Shown here piece after piece: positions 9,302-16,738 of a stretch of DNA of 64,000 bases. This DNA comes from Flavobacterium endophyticum (lineage in GTDB: Bacteria; Bacteroidota; Bacteroidia; Flavobacteriales; Flavobacteriaceae): assembly GCF_003634455.1 (NCBI RefSeq), contig NZ_RBLC01000004.1, positions 248,001 to 312,000 on the forward strand, given 5' to 3'. Position numbers and translations under genes: made by a program. Below the pieces are notes generated by a model, which worked only from the letters and a program-made list of their open reading frames with translations, ran no database searches and was not told the origin of the DNA. Every line of letters starts with the position of its first letter. The first letter of the stretch is position 1.

Positions 9302-9405
9302 ATGGTTGATAGTTTATAGTGGATAGTTGATAGTTGGTAGTTGGTAGTTGAAAGTTTAAAAGTTGAAAGCCTAAAGTCTAAAATCTTAAGTCTAAAATCT
9401 AAAAT
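9302..9405. repeat. Low-complexity heptamer-like simple repeats
   Basis: This 104-nt stretch between the corA stop and the DUF1003 start has two repeat styles. First come imperfect copies of a seven-nt unit like TAGTTGG/TAGTTGA, then copies of TCTAAAA/CCTAAAG type. No coding potential is visible. Confidence 0.75.
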
Positions 9406-9408
9406 TAC

Positions 9409-10491
9409 CTAAAACCAGTGTTTCCTTTTAAAGTAATACACCATGCCTAAAACCGTGAGAAACATAACGCCGAGTATGATAAAATAGCCGTTTTCTGTCT
9501 TGAGTTCGGGCATGTTTTCGAAGTTCATTCCGTAGACGCCGACGATAAACGTGAGCGGCATAAAGATGACGGAAAAGATGGTCAGCGTTTTCATGATCTG
9601 GTTCATGCGCTGGCTTTGGGACGAAAAGAACACGTTGGAAGCGCTGTCTAATGATTTCAGGTCGTAATCGATCTGGTCTAAGATTTCCAGGCTTTTCTGG
9701 TGCAGGCGCTCAAAAAAGGCATAGTTGGATTTTTCGATACCTGCAAAGTCCTCATCCTTCTGGTGTGTTTTTAAATTAAACAGGGCATCGCGGAGCGGTA
9801 TGATCGAGCGCTTTAGAAAGTTCAGGTTTTCCCGTTCCTTTTCTATGTTTTCCAAAAAAACCGATTTGTAGCTGTTCTTGGCCTCGACCAGCAGCGCCTC
9901 GATTCCGTTTTCATAACTTTCGATAGTGATAAAAAAGTTTTCCATCACGGCATCGAGCAGCAGGTACAGCAGGTAGTCGTTTTTCTTTTTTCGGACGATA
10001 CCGCTATGCGTCTTGATGCGTTCGCGGATGTGCGTAAAAAAATCGCTCTTTTTTTCCTGCAATGAAATCAGTACGTTGTCCTTTAGCAAAAAGCTGATCT
10101 GCTCTACCCTGACTACGGCCGACTCTTCTTCTTGCAAGATCGATTTGATGCTGAAGAAAAGAATATCGTCCAGCTCGTCCATTTTAGTCCTTCGCGAAAC
10201 ATTTAAGATATCGCCCACGACAAAATTCTGGAGGTTCAAAAGCTCGCCGATTTCCTGTATCAGCTTTATATCATGGAGGCCGTGCACGTTGAGCCATTTG
10301 ACATCTTCGGCCTGCAAAGGGTCTTCGATTTCTTTCTTGACACGGTCGAGCGAAACTTTTTTGTATTCTTCGTAGCCCAGATCGTCATAGACAAACAGCT
10401 GCATTTCAACCGGATCGGCAGTATGGATTCCGGTATACTCAAAATAATTGGGCTGTACTTTGCGAACTTCTTTATAGCGTATTCTTCTCAA
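9409..10491 (-). CDS. corA: Magnesium/cobalt transporter CorA
   Basis: This 360-aa protein has a large cytoplasmic N-terminal domain of alpha/beta plus long helices. Two C-terminal membrane helices follow, with the signature GMN at residues 321-323 (VGVYGMNFENMPEL), and a basic tail FKRKHWF. CorA forms a pentameric channel for Mg2+ and Co2+/Ni2+ entry. The start must be TTG at 10491: an in-frame TAA lies three codons upstream and the first internal ATG is at residue 30, inside the conserved domain. The only nearby ATG (10496) is out of frame and reads Met-Pro-stop. Confidence 0.93.
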   Translation of the reverse strand: MRRIRYKEVRKVQPNYFEYTGIHTADPVEMQLFVYDDLGYEEYKKVSLDRVKKEIEDPLQAEDVKWLNVHGLHDIKLIQEIGELLNLQNFVVGDILNVSRRTKMDELDDILFFSIKSILQEEESAVVRVEQISFLLKDNVLISLQEKKSDFFTHIRERIKTHSGIVRKKKNDYLLYLLLDAVMENFFITIESYENGIEALLVEAKNSYKSVFLENIEKERENLNFLKRSIIPLRDALFNLKTHQKDEDFAGIEKSNYAFFERLHQKSLEILDQIDYDLKSLDSASNVFFSSQSQRMNQIMKTLTIFSVIFMPLTFIVGVYGMNFENMPELKTENGYFIILGVMFLTVLGMVYYFKRKHWF

Positions 10492-10618
10492 GGCATTTTA
10501 ATTTGTCATAAAGATAGGAGTTTTTAAAATTCCATTTTACATTTACAGAAATATTTCAGCTTGGTTTTGGATTCGATTCCGGCCCCAAATCAGGCAAAGC
10601 TGCAAACCTATAGTACAC

Positions 10619-11854
10619 ATGAAAACACTGCTAATCAACATAAAAGAATTATTACAGGTCAGAGAAACGCACGTTGACAAAGTTTCGGGAGCCGAAATGG
10701 CAGCCTTGCCTGCCCTACAAAACGCCTATCTTTTGATCAAAGACAACTTGATAAGCAGCTTTGGCACGATGGAAAACCTGCCCGAAGTTGCCGATGCTAC
10801 GGTTATCGATGCTGCAGGAAAGACCGTGCTTCCGGCCTGGTGCGACAGCCATACGCACATTGTGTATGCTGGAAATCGCGTACAGGAATTCGTAGACCGC
10901 ATCAACGGACTGTCGTATGAAGAGATTGCCAACCGCGGCGGCGGCATCCTAAACTCGGCCAAAAAGCTGAACGAGACTTCGGAAGACGAAATCTACGACC
11001 AATCCAAGACACGCTTAGAAGAAGTCATGCTGCAGGGCACCGGAGCCGTAGAAATAAAATCGGGCTACGGACTGACGGTGGAAGGCGAATTAAAAATGCT
11101 GCGCGTCATCAAAAAGCTAAAAGAAAACTATCCTGTTGCTATCAAAGCAACTTTTTTAGGGGCACATGCTTTTCCTACGGAATTCAAAGAAAACCATTCC
11201 GGTTATATCGATACCCTCATCAACGAGATGCTTCCGAAAATAGCGGAAGAAAAGCTGGCCGATTATATCGATGCCTTTCTGGAAACAGGCTATTTTTCTG
11301 TTGAAGAAACCGAACGCATCATGGAAGCGGGCAAAAAGTACGGACTGCCTGCCAAGATACACGTGAACCAGTTTACGGCCATCAACGGTATAGCAGCCTG
11401 CGTAAAGCACGGAGCGCTTTCTGTAGACCATCTGGAGATTGTGACCGATGAAGATATAGAAGTCTTAAAGAATTCGGATACGATGCCGGTTGCCTTGCCT
11501 TCCTGCTCTTATTTTATCAGCATTCCCTACACTCCTGCTCGAAAAATGATACAGGCCGGACTGCCGCTAGCGTTGGCGACTGATTTTAATCCGGGCACTA
11601 CGCCTTCGGGCAATATGAATTTTGTAGTGGCTACTGCGTGTATCAAGATGAAAATGACACCCGAAGAAGCGATCAATGCGGCCACCATCAATGGGGCGTA
11701 TGCCATGGGACTTTCCAAAACCCACGGTTCGATAACGGTAGGAAAACATGCTAATTTGATTATCACCAAGCCGATTACGTCGTTCTACCAATTGCCGTAT
11801 GCTTTTGGTACCGATTTGATTGATCAGGTGGTTATAGAAGGGAAATTAATTTGA
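10619..11854 (+). CDS. hutI: Imidazolonepropionase
   Basis: This 411-aa amidohydrolase opens the ring of 4-imidazolone-5-propionate to give N-formimino-L-glutamate, the third step of histidine degradation. The metal-binding HxH is at residues 78-80 in DSHTHIVYAG. EIKSGYGL and HVNQFTA are further family motifs, and TDFNPGT holds the late Asp ligand. Length is typical. The partner hutG starts at 13572 on the same strand but is separated by three minus-strand genes, so the two are not one simple operon. hutH and hutU are not in the window. The 3' end overlaps the convergent small gene by 23 nt. Confidence 0.97.
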   Translation: MKTLLINIKELLQVRETHVDKVSGAEMAALPALQNAYLLIKDNLISSFGTMENLPEVADATVIDAAGKTVLPAWCDSHTHIVYAGNRVQEFVDRINGLSYEEIANRGGGILNSAKKLNETSEDEIYDQSKTRLEEVMLQGTGAVEIKSGYGLTVEGELKMLRVIKKLKENYPVAIKATFLGAHAFPTEFKENHSGYIDTLINEMLPKIAEEKLADYIDAFLETGYFSVEETERIMEAGKKYGLPAKIHVNQFTAINGIAACVKHGALSVDHLEIVTDEDIEVLKNSDTMPVALPSCSYFISIPYTPARKMIQAGLPLALATDFNPGTTPSGNMNFVVATACIKMKMTPEEAINAATINGAYAMGLSKTHGSITVGKHANLIITKPITSFYQLPYAFGTDLIDQVVIEGKLI

Positions 11855-12071
11855 TTATCATTCCCAAAAGACCTGCTACAGAAATAAAAATCGTCATTAA
11901 TGATCTTGCCTTATATTTCTTTATATGAGCTTTATCATAAACAGGCAATTCATTAAATTTCTCAGATGCCATTTCTTTTTTATAGTCTCTATAATCAGTA
12001 ACGCCCCATATAAGCACAACACTACAGATTATACAAAAAAGCAAAATACCTATAACATCTTTTGTTTCCAT
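11832..12071 (-). CDS. Small two-TM membrane protein, unknown
   Basis: This 79-aa protein has two hydrophobic helices (IGILLFCIICSVVLIWGV and LMTIFISVAGLLGMIIKL). They are separated by a charged loop with DYRDYKKEMASEKFNELP. No family is recognised. The ATG at 12071 is clear. Its 3' end overlaps the end of hutI by 23 nt in the opposite orientation. Coding status is supported mainly by the clean start and two-helix design. Confidence 0.55.
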   Translation of the reverse strand: METKDVIGILLFCIICSVVLIWGVTDYRDYKKEMASEKFNELPVYDKAHIKKYKARSLMTIFISVAGLLGMIIKLISLL

Positions 12072-12105
12072 ATTTCTATTACACGAAGCGGAGCGAAAAT
12101 TACAT

Positions 12106-12135
12106 AAAAAAACCTTGAAAGATTATTTCAAGGCT
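12106..12135 (-). terminator. Intrinsic terminator of the double-glycine peptide gene
   Basis: On the minus strand AGCCTTGAAA, loop TAATC, TTTCAAGGTT, then a T tract. It begins 10 nt after the stop of the peptide gene. Confidence 0.85.
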
Positions 12136-12145
12136 TTTTTTGTTA

Positions 12146-12379
12146 TTAGCATCTTGGACCACCTGGACATGGTTCTAAAAGATTTTCACAACAATATTCA
12201 AGGCCGTTAAAATATTGTGCTGTGCCCGCAATACCATTGATAAAGCATAAGCCGTTGGAATTAACGGTCACGCCAAATCCGCAATGGCTAGGAACTGGAT
12301 CTGTTCCTCCCTTAATTGCTTTTTGCTCTCCTTTTGTCAGTTCTTGAGCTCCCTCTAGATTTAAAAGTCTTTTTTTCAT
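12146..12379 (-). CDS. Double-glycine leader peptide precursor, six-cysteine core (bacteriocin-like)
   Basis: This 77-aa protein has a 25-residue leader starting MKKRLLNLEG and ending LTKGEQKAIKGG. That is the Bacteroidetes form of the double-glycine leader (hydrophobic Leu positions, a Lys/Glu helix, then Lys-Gly-Gly). Such leaders are cut by peptidase-containing ABC transporters. The predicted core has 52 residues from TDPVPSHCGF to PCPGGPRC, with cysteines at core positions 8, 20, 38, 39, 46 and 52, enough for three disulfides. ATG 12379 is chosen; a GTG 17 codons upstream adds a non-leader sequence. It has its own -7 box and terminator. No processing transporter or modification enzyme is adjacent. 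Confidence 0.7.
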   Translation of the reverse strand: MKKRLLNLEGAQELTKGEQKAIKGGTDPVPSHCGFGVTVNSNGLCFINGIAGTAQYFNGLEYCCENLLEPCPGGPRC

Positions 12380-12414
12380 AATGTATATAGTTAAGTTAAT
12401 AAAACAAGGTAAGA

Positions 12415-12427
12415 CTGTGGTACACAG
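12415..12427 (-). promoter_or_regulatory. Leader hairpin upstream of the peptide gene
   Basis: CTGTG, loop of three, CACAG. It lies in the putative 5' leader between the -7 box and the start codon. It is short and could be chance. Confidence 0.3.
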
Positions 12428-12434
12428 CACAATT

Positions 12435-12442
12435 CAAATATA
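12435..12442 (-). promoter_or_regulatory. -7 promoter element (TATATTTG) for the double-glycine peptide gene
   Basis: A perfect TAnnTTTG match on the minus strand, 55 nt upstream of the start codon. No clear -33 box at standard spacing. Confidence 0.45.
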
Positions 12443-12520
12443 CATATTTTTCTTACAACTTATTAATTACAGCTAACTTTAACATATTATGAATCAATAC
12501 AATGCATTATATACAGAGTA

Positions 12521-12547
12521 AAAAAAGGAGCCCATTGGGCTCCTTTT
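12521..12547 (-). terminator. Intrinsic terminator of the coiled-coil protein gene
   Basis: AAAAGGAGCCC, loop of three, GGGCTCCTTTT, with a T tract on the minus strand. It lies 35 nt past the stop of the gene ending at 12582. Confidence 0.88.
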
Positions 12548-12581
12548 CTATGCAGTTTAAGTCTTGGTGTTTTGTTTGTCT

Positions 12582-13463
12582 TTATTTCAGCGTAAAGCTG
12601 GTTTTTGAAACTAGCGTTCCTTTGTCAAAGATATTTACATAGTAAACTCCTTTTTCAAAATCTACGCCGTTGCCGTCTAAAAATTCGCAGACATCGACTG
12701 CTTTATTTTCATACGCTACTGTAGTCGTGAAGCTGTACGTTAAAGACATATCTCCGAAAGCTTCTGTCTTTTTCTCGCCCAGCACGTTATTTTTGCTGTC
12801 GATGATTTGAACGTAGTATAACTTGTTTCCAGATTTTGCTACTTCATTCTGTGCTATCGCGAAACAAACTTTAAGCTTGTCGGCACGTCTGGCTCTTTCA
12901 GTAACGACTTGTTTTCCTGAGCTTTTTTCTTTGATGGCTTCAGTTCTCAAGTTCATAACTGTCAGTTTTGACGCTTTCTCGACTGTTTTTGCCAAGTTTT
13001 CGTTTTGGATAACTAATGTATCATTAAACTTTTTAGCCTCTCCTAATGCCAGACTGATGCTGTCATTTTTAGAAGTCAGAAGCGAATTCTGGTCTTTCAG
13101 CAATCCGTTTTCTTTCGCCAGCGCATTGAATTTCGCATTCAGCGTATTGTATTGGCTTTGGTATTTTTTCAGAGAAGCAATGTCTCCTTTTGATTTTTCG
13201 AGTTCGGCCATCAATTTGACAACTTTCTCTCTTTCTGCAATCAGCTCATCCGATACGGAAGTGTTTTCTGCAATTGCAGCATCTAATTTGGTTTTTAGAG
13301 CAGCCAGATCATTCATAGCAGACTCTTTGTCTTTGACCAGCAGCGTTTCTGTAGATTTCGCATCGCTGCTCATTTTGTACATGTAAACTAAACTCCCCGC
13401 GAGTAGAATTGCCAAAACGACGATAATCGCCTTTAGGCTGGAATTACTTTTTTGATTTTCCAT
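12582..13463 (-). CDS. Membrane-anchored coiled-coil protein, unknown function
   Basis: In this 293-aa protein a short polar N-terminus is followed by one membrane helix at about residues 11-29 (AIIVVLAILLAGSLVYMY). A long coiled coil (about 35-165, rich in Lys, Glu, Leu, Asn) comes next, then a compact C-terminal beta domain of about 110 residues containing YYVQIIDSKNNVLGEKK and GVYYVNIFDKG. The orientation suggests a periplasmic coiled coil holding the beta domain away from the inner membrane. No named family is recognised. It is divergent from hutG and single, with its own terminator. Confidence 0.7.
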   Translation of the reverse strand: MENQKSNSSLKAIIVVLAILLAGSLVYMYKMSSDAKSTETLLVKDKESAMNDLAALKTKLDAAIAENTSVSDELIAEREKVVKLMAELEKSKGDIASLKKYQSQYNTLNAKFNALAKENGLLKDQNSLLTSKNDSISLALGEAKKFNDTLVIQNENLAKTVEKASKLTVMNLRTEAIKEKSSGKQVVTERARRADKLKVCFAIAQNEVAKSGNKLYYVQIIDSKNNVLGEKKTEAFGDMSLTYSFTTTVAYENKAVDVCEFLDGNGVDFEKGVYYVNIFDKGTLVSKTSFTLK

Positions 13464-13547
13464 GGTAATAGTGGTAATGGTTTAAACAAATTAAATAAAA
13501 TTTTGGGGGATTTATAAGACAGTTAACGTAAGTTTATATAATTATAT

Positions 13548-13555
13548 TATTTTTG
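13548..13555 (+). promoter_or_regulatory. -7 promoter element (TATTTTTG) of hutG
   Basis: A perfect TAnnTTTG match, ending 16 nt before the hutG start. The -33 region is weak. The predicted 5' leader is very short. Confidence 0.5.
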
Positions 13556-13571
13556 GAGTTAAATTTTTTTT

Positions 13572-14609
13572 ATGGAAAAGCTTATTCCCTTTACTGTGCA
13601 CGATTTAGCTAGAGTAACTAATTTTCGAAGCGGTGAAGTCAAATTTGGCGAAAAGATGCAGACTATCCCAAAAGGGGCTGATACTGTTGAATTTCTGCAA
13701 ACTTCCGATGCAAAATTCGTATTGTTCGGAATTCCAGAAGACATAGGGGTTCGGGCTAATTTCGGGCGTCCTGGAGCAGCTTCTGCTTGGGAAAGTACCA
13801 TAAAAAGTATAGCCAATATCCAGCACAATCGCTTTAGCAAGGGCAACCAGATTCTAGTCTTGGGCCATCTGGATGCTGCCGAAGAGATGAAAGAAGTCGA
13901 AAACCTTGATTTTAATATTCTGGAAGAAAGAAAACAGCTTTCTAAAGTTGTCGAGAAAATAGACAAGGAAGTCTCTCACATTATCTTTACGATTGTCAAG
14001 GCAGGGAAAATCCCTATCATCATTGGCGGCGGACATAACAACGCTTACGGAAATATAAAAGGAACGGCGCTTGCCAAAGGAAAAGCCATCAATGCGATTA
14101 ATTTTGATGCCCATTCCGATTTTAGAATCTTGGAAGGAAGACACAGCGGCAACGGCTTTTCGTATGCTTATGAAGAAGGCTTTCTGAAAAAATATTTTGT
14201 CTTCGGACTCCACGAAAGCTACACCTCTAAAAGCGTGTTGCACGAAATCAAGAAGCTGGACGAAAGAGTCCGCATCAATACCTATGACGAAATCAACATC
14301 CGCAGGGAAAAAGATTTCAGGCTGGAAATGGAAAGAGCCTTTTCGTTCATCCGAAACGACTTTTACGGTATCGAAATCGATTTGGATTCGATTCCGGGCA
14401 TTCCGAGCAGCGCCATGACGTTGAGCGGTTTTTCGGTAGAAGAACTGCGTCAGTTTATCCACTTTTTTAGCCAAGACCCGAACGCCTGCTACTTGCACAT
14501 CTGCGAAGGCGCACCTGATTTGGGCGATCCTAAAAACAGCCATCTGGTCGGAAAGCTCATAGGCTACCTCGTGACCGATTTCATGAAGGCGAAAAGCGAA
14601 ACAGAATAA
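13572..14609 (+). CDS. hutG: Formimidoylglutamase, ureohydrolase superfamily
   Basis: This 345-aa protein hydrolyses N-formimino-L-glutamate to glutamate and formamide, the step after HutI. Arginase-fold dimanganese ligands are visible: His155 in GGGHNNAYG, Asp179/His181/Asp183 in NFDAHSDFR, and Asp270/Asp272 in EIDLDSIPGIPSSA. The long N-terminal region is typical of the Bacteroidetes HutG subgroup. An agmatinase-like enzyme is the alternative, but the nearby hutI favours HutG. The next gene, a response regulator, starts 3 nt after its stop, so the two may share a transcript, although they belong to different functions. Confidence 0.88.
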   Translation: MEKLIPFTVHDLARVTNFRSGEVKFGEKMQTIPKGADTVEFLQTSDAKFVLFGIPEDIGVRANFGRPGAASAWESTIKSIANIQHNRFSKGNQILVLGHLDAAEEMKEVENLDFNILEERKQLSKVVEKIDKEVSHIIFTIVKAGKIPIIIGGGHNNAYGNIKGTALAKGKAINAINFDAHSDFRILEGRHSGNGFSYAYEEGFLKKYFVFGLHESYTSKSVLHEIKKLDERVRINTYDEINIRREKDFRLEMERAFSFIRNDFYGIEIDLDSIPGIPSSAMTLSGFSVEELRQFIHFFSQDPNACYLHICEGAPDLGDPKNSHLVGKLIGYLVTDFMKAKSETE

Positions 14610-14612
14610 TAG

Positions 14613-15287
14613 ATGAATATACTTCTTATTGAAGATGACAAGCGGATCAGTGATTTTGTAATCAAGGGACTCGAAGAGAATGGCTTTTCGGTGACTCTTG
14701 CCGTTACGGGAGAAATCGCGCGCGAGATGATTTCGGAAAGCGAGTGGGACATCATCTTGATGGACATCATGCTTCCGGGAATTGACGGAATCCAGCTGAC
14801 CAAACTTATCCGATTCAAAAAGAACCATACGCCGATATTAGTCCTCAGCGCACTCGATGATGCAGACGATAAAGTTTCCGCTCTTGACAGCGGTGCCGAT
14901 GATTATCTGGTGAAGCCGTTCCACTTTAAGGAATTGATTTCGCGAATCAACGCGTTGACAAGAAGGACAAAATTCAACTATAAGGAAAAAGAACAGGTGT
15001 ATGTCTGCCATAACCTGACAGTCAACCTTGATGAACACTCGGTATTCCAAGAAGAACAGCCGATTGATCTGTCGCCAAGAGAATACAAGCTGTTGCTTTT
15101 TTTATTAGAAAACAAAAACAAGGTCGTTTCTAGGACACAGCTGTTAAATGCCGTCTGGGGCATCAATTACGACAACAATACCAATGTGGTCGATGTCTAT
15201 ATTTCCTACCTAAGAAACAAAATCGACGAAAACCAGCATAAATTTATCCATACAATCAAAGGGACAGGATACATGCTCAAAGAATAG
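14613..15287 (+). CDS. OmpR-family response regulator
   Basis: This 224-aa protein has an N-terminal receiver domain (residues 1-115) with acidic pocket EDD at 7-9, phosphoacceptor Asp51 in LMDIMLPGIDG, and the switch Lys in DDYLVKPF. The C-terminal winged helix of the OmpR/PhoB class contains SPREYKLLLFLLENKNKVVS and IDENQHKFIHTIKGTGYM. It pairs with the kinase starting 3 nt downstream. Because an RND metal-efflux system follows, a CusR-like role in activating that system is likely. This is inference from order. Confidence 0.93.
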   Translation: MNILLIEDDKRISDFVIKGLEENGFSVTLAVTGEIAREMISESEWDIILMDIMLPGIDGIQLTKLIRFKKNHTPILVLSALDDADDKVSALDSGADDYLVKPFHFKELISRINALTRRTKFNYKEKEQVYVCHNLTVNLDEHSVFQEEQPIDLSPREYKLLLFLLENKNKVVSRTQLLNAVWGINYDNNTNVVDVYISYLRNKIDENQHKFIHTIKGTGYMLKE

Positions 15288-15290
15288 CTT

Positions 15291-16643
15291 ATGAAAATCC
15301 GAAACCGCCTAACGCTCATCTCATCCGCCACGTTCGGGTTTGTTTTCATAATCGCTTCGGTCTTGATTTATCTGGCTTTCTACAATAGCTCTGAAAAAGT
15401 CGTTTTTAAGGAACTCCAAAAAACCTGCCTGCTTTCGGGCATCTATTACCTTGAAAAAGATGAGCTTCCGCATTATGAGCATTCTGCGATCAAAGAACAG
15501 TTTGAAGAAAACATACAGAATGATATCGTTCGCGTTTACGACCTGAACAATACGATTGTTTATGGCGAAAAAGAAGCCGACAGAAATATCAATCCCAAGG
15601 AATTAGAGTTTGTCCGAAAGAACAAAAAGCTCAGTTTTAAATCCAACAACCACTTTTACTACGGTATTTTTTACAACGACAACCAAGGCGATTTCGTGGT
15701 TTTTGTAAAAACCAAAAGCGAAGTATTCAAGTCGCAGACCAACCGATTATTGGTCATTATGATCATCGTTTTGTTTGCCGGACTGCTGTTTATTTTATTT
15801 TTGAGTCGACTGCTTTCCAACATTGCTTACCGTCCGATTACAGAAGTCATAAGTCAAGTTAATTCGATGGAATTAAACTCGTTAGACCAGCCTATTTCAT
15901 CTTCTAATACCAATGACGAAGTACAGGATTTGATTACGACTTTTAATAATTTATTGAGCCGATTGTCGGATACTTTTGCGATACAGAAGAATTTTATCAA
16001 TTATGTATCACATGAATTTAAGACGCCCCTAGCCTCTATTTCAGGAAACCTGGAGGTATTTGCCCAAAAGGACAGAACGCCGGAAGAATACCAAAAAGTA
16101 ACGTCCGAAGCGCTAGAAAATGTCTATCATATCGAAGAAATCTTAAACAACCTGATGATGCTTTCGGGCCTAAAAACCATTACTCCCGAAAACGAGACAT
16201 TCCGCATCGACGAAACGCTTTGGAACATCAATGATAAGATTTTTGAAGCCTATGACCAACAGGAAGTCCGTATTGATTTGGAAGTCAAAGACGAAAAGCT
16301 GCTGTCTGTCAAAGGCAGCGAGCTGCAGCTGCAGCTTGCCTTGTACAACCTGATTGAAAACGCTGTGAAATATTCTGACGGAAATCCGATAAAGATTTCT
16401 CTGTCTGAAACTGACGGCCAGCTCCAGATTACCATCCAAGACTATGGAAAGGGTATCTTGAAAGAAGATCTTGACTATATTCAGCAGACGTTTTACCGCG
16501 GCAAAAATGTCGGAAACGTTAAAGGAAGCGGTATCGGCCTATCCTTAGCAACTATCATCTTTAAGCAAAACAATATCCAGTTTTCCATCTACTCAAAAGA
16601 AAACGCTGGAACCTTAATTACGCTACTGTTTCCAAAACTCTAA
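15291..16643 (+). CDS. Membrane sensor histidine kinase
   Basis: In this 450-aa protein the first helix (residues 10-28) and second helix (about 147-167, LLVIMIIVLFAGLLFILFL) bracket a periplasmic sensor region of about 115 residues. A HAMP domain follows. The dimerisation helix carries phosphoacceptor His241 in NYVSHEFKTPLASISG. The ATPase domain has an N box (LYNLIENAVKYSDG), a G1 box (DYGKGI) and a G2 box (GSGIGLSLA). Architecture matches CusS-like metal-sensing kinases, and the downstream efflux genes support this. The ligand is not established. Confidence 0.93.
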   Translation: MKIRNRLTLISSATFGFVFIIASVLIYLAFYNSSEKVVFKELQKTCLLSGIYYLEKDELPHYEHSAIKEQFEENIQNDIVRVYDLNNTIVYGEKEADRNINPKELEFVRKNKKLSFKSNNHFYYGIFYNDNQGDFVVFVKTKSEVFKSQTNRLLVIMIIVLFAGLLFILFLSRLLSNIAYRPITEVISQVNSMELNSLDQPISSSNTNDEVQDLITTFNNLLSRLSDTFAIQKNFINYVSHEFKTPLASISGNLEVFAQKDRTPEEYQKVTSEALENVYHIEEILNNLMMLSGLKTITPENETFRIDETLWNINDKIFEAYDQQEVRIDLEVKDEKLLSVKGSELQLQLALYNLIENAVKYSDGNPIKISLSETDGQLQITIQDYGKGILKEDLDYIQQTFYRGKNVGNVKGSGIGLSLATIIFKQNNIQFSIYSKENAGTLITLLFPKL

Positions 16644-16738
16644 TCGTTTTCTAATGTCAGCTTAATTTACTTTTAATGTGAGTCAAATACTGCTATAATC
16701 TTTGCCCGATAGCTTTGCAGTCATAAAAAAGACTCACA

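Noticed and set aside
12380..12430. GTG-initiated extension of the double-glycine peptide
   Set aside because: It adds 17 hydrophobic residues before the canonical MKKR leader, and it overlaps the untranslated leader after the -7 box.
13854..14828. Minus-strand frame of over 300 codons across hutG and the response regulator
   Set aside because: It spans two well-supported plus-strand genes and has no recognisable domain.
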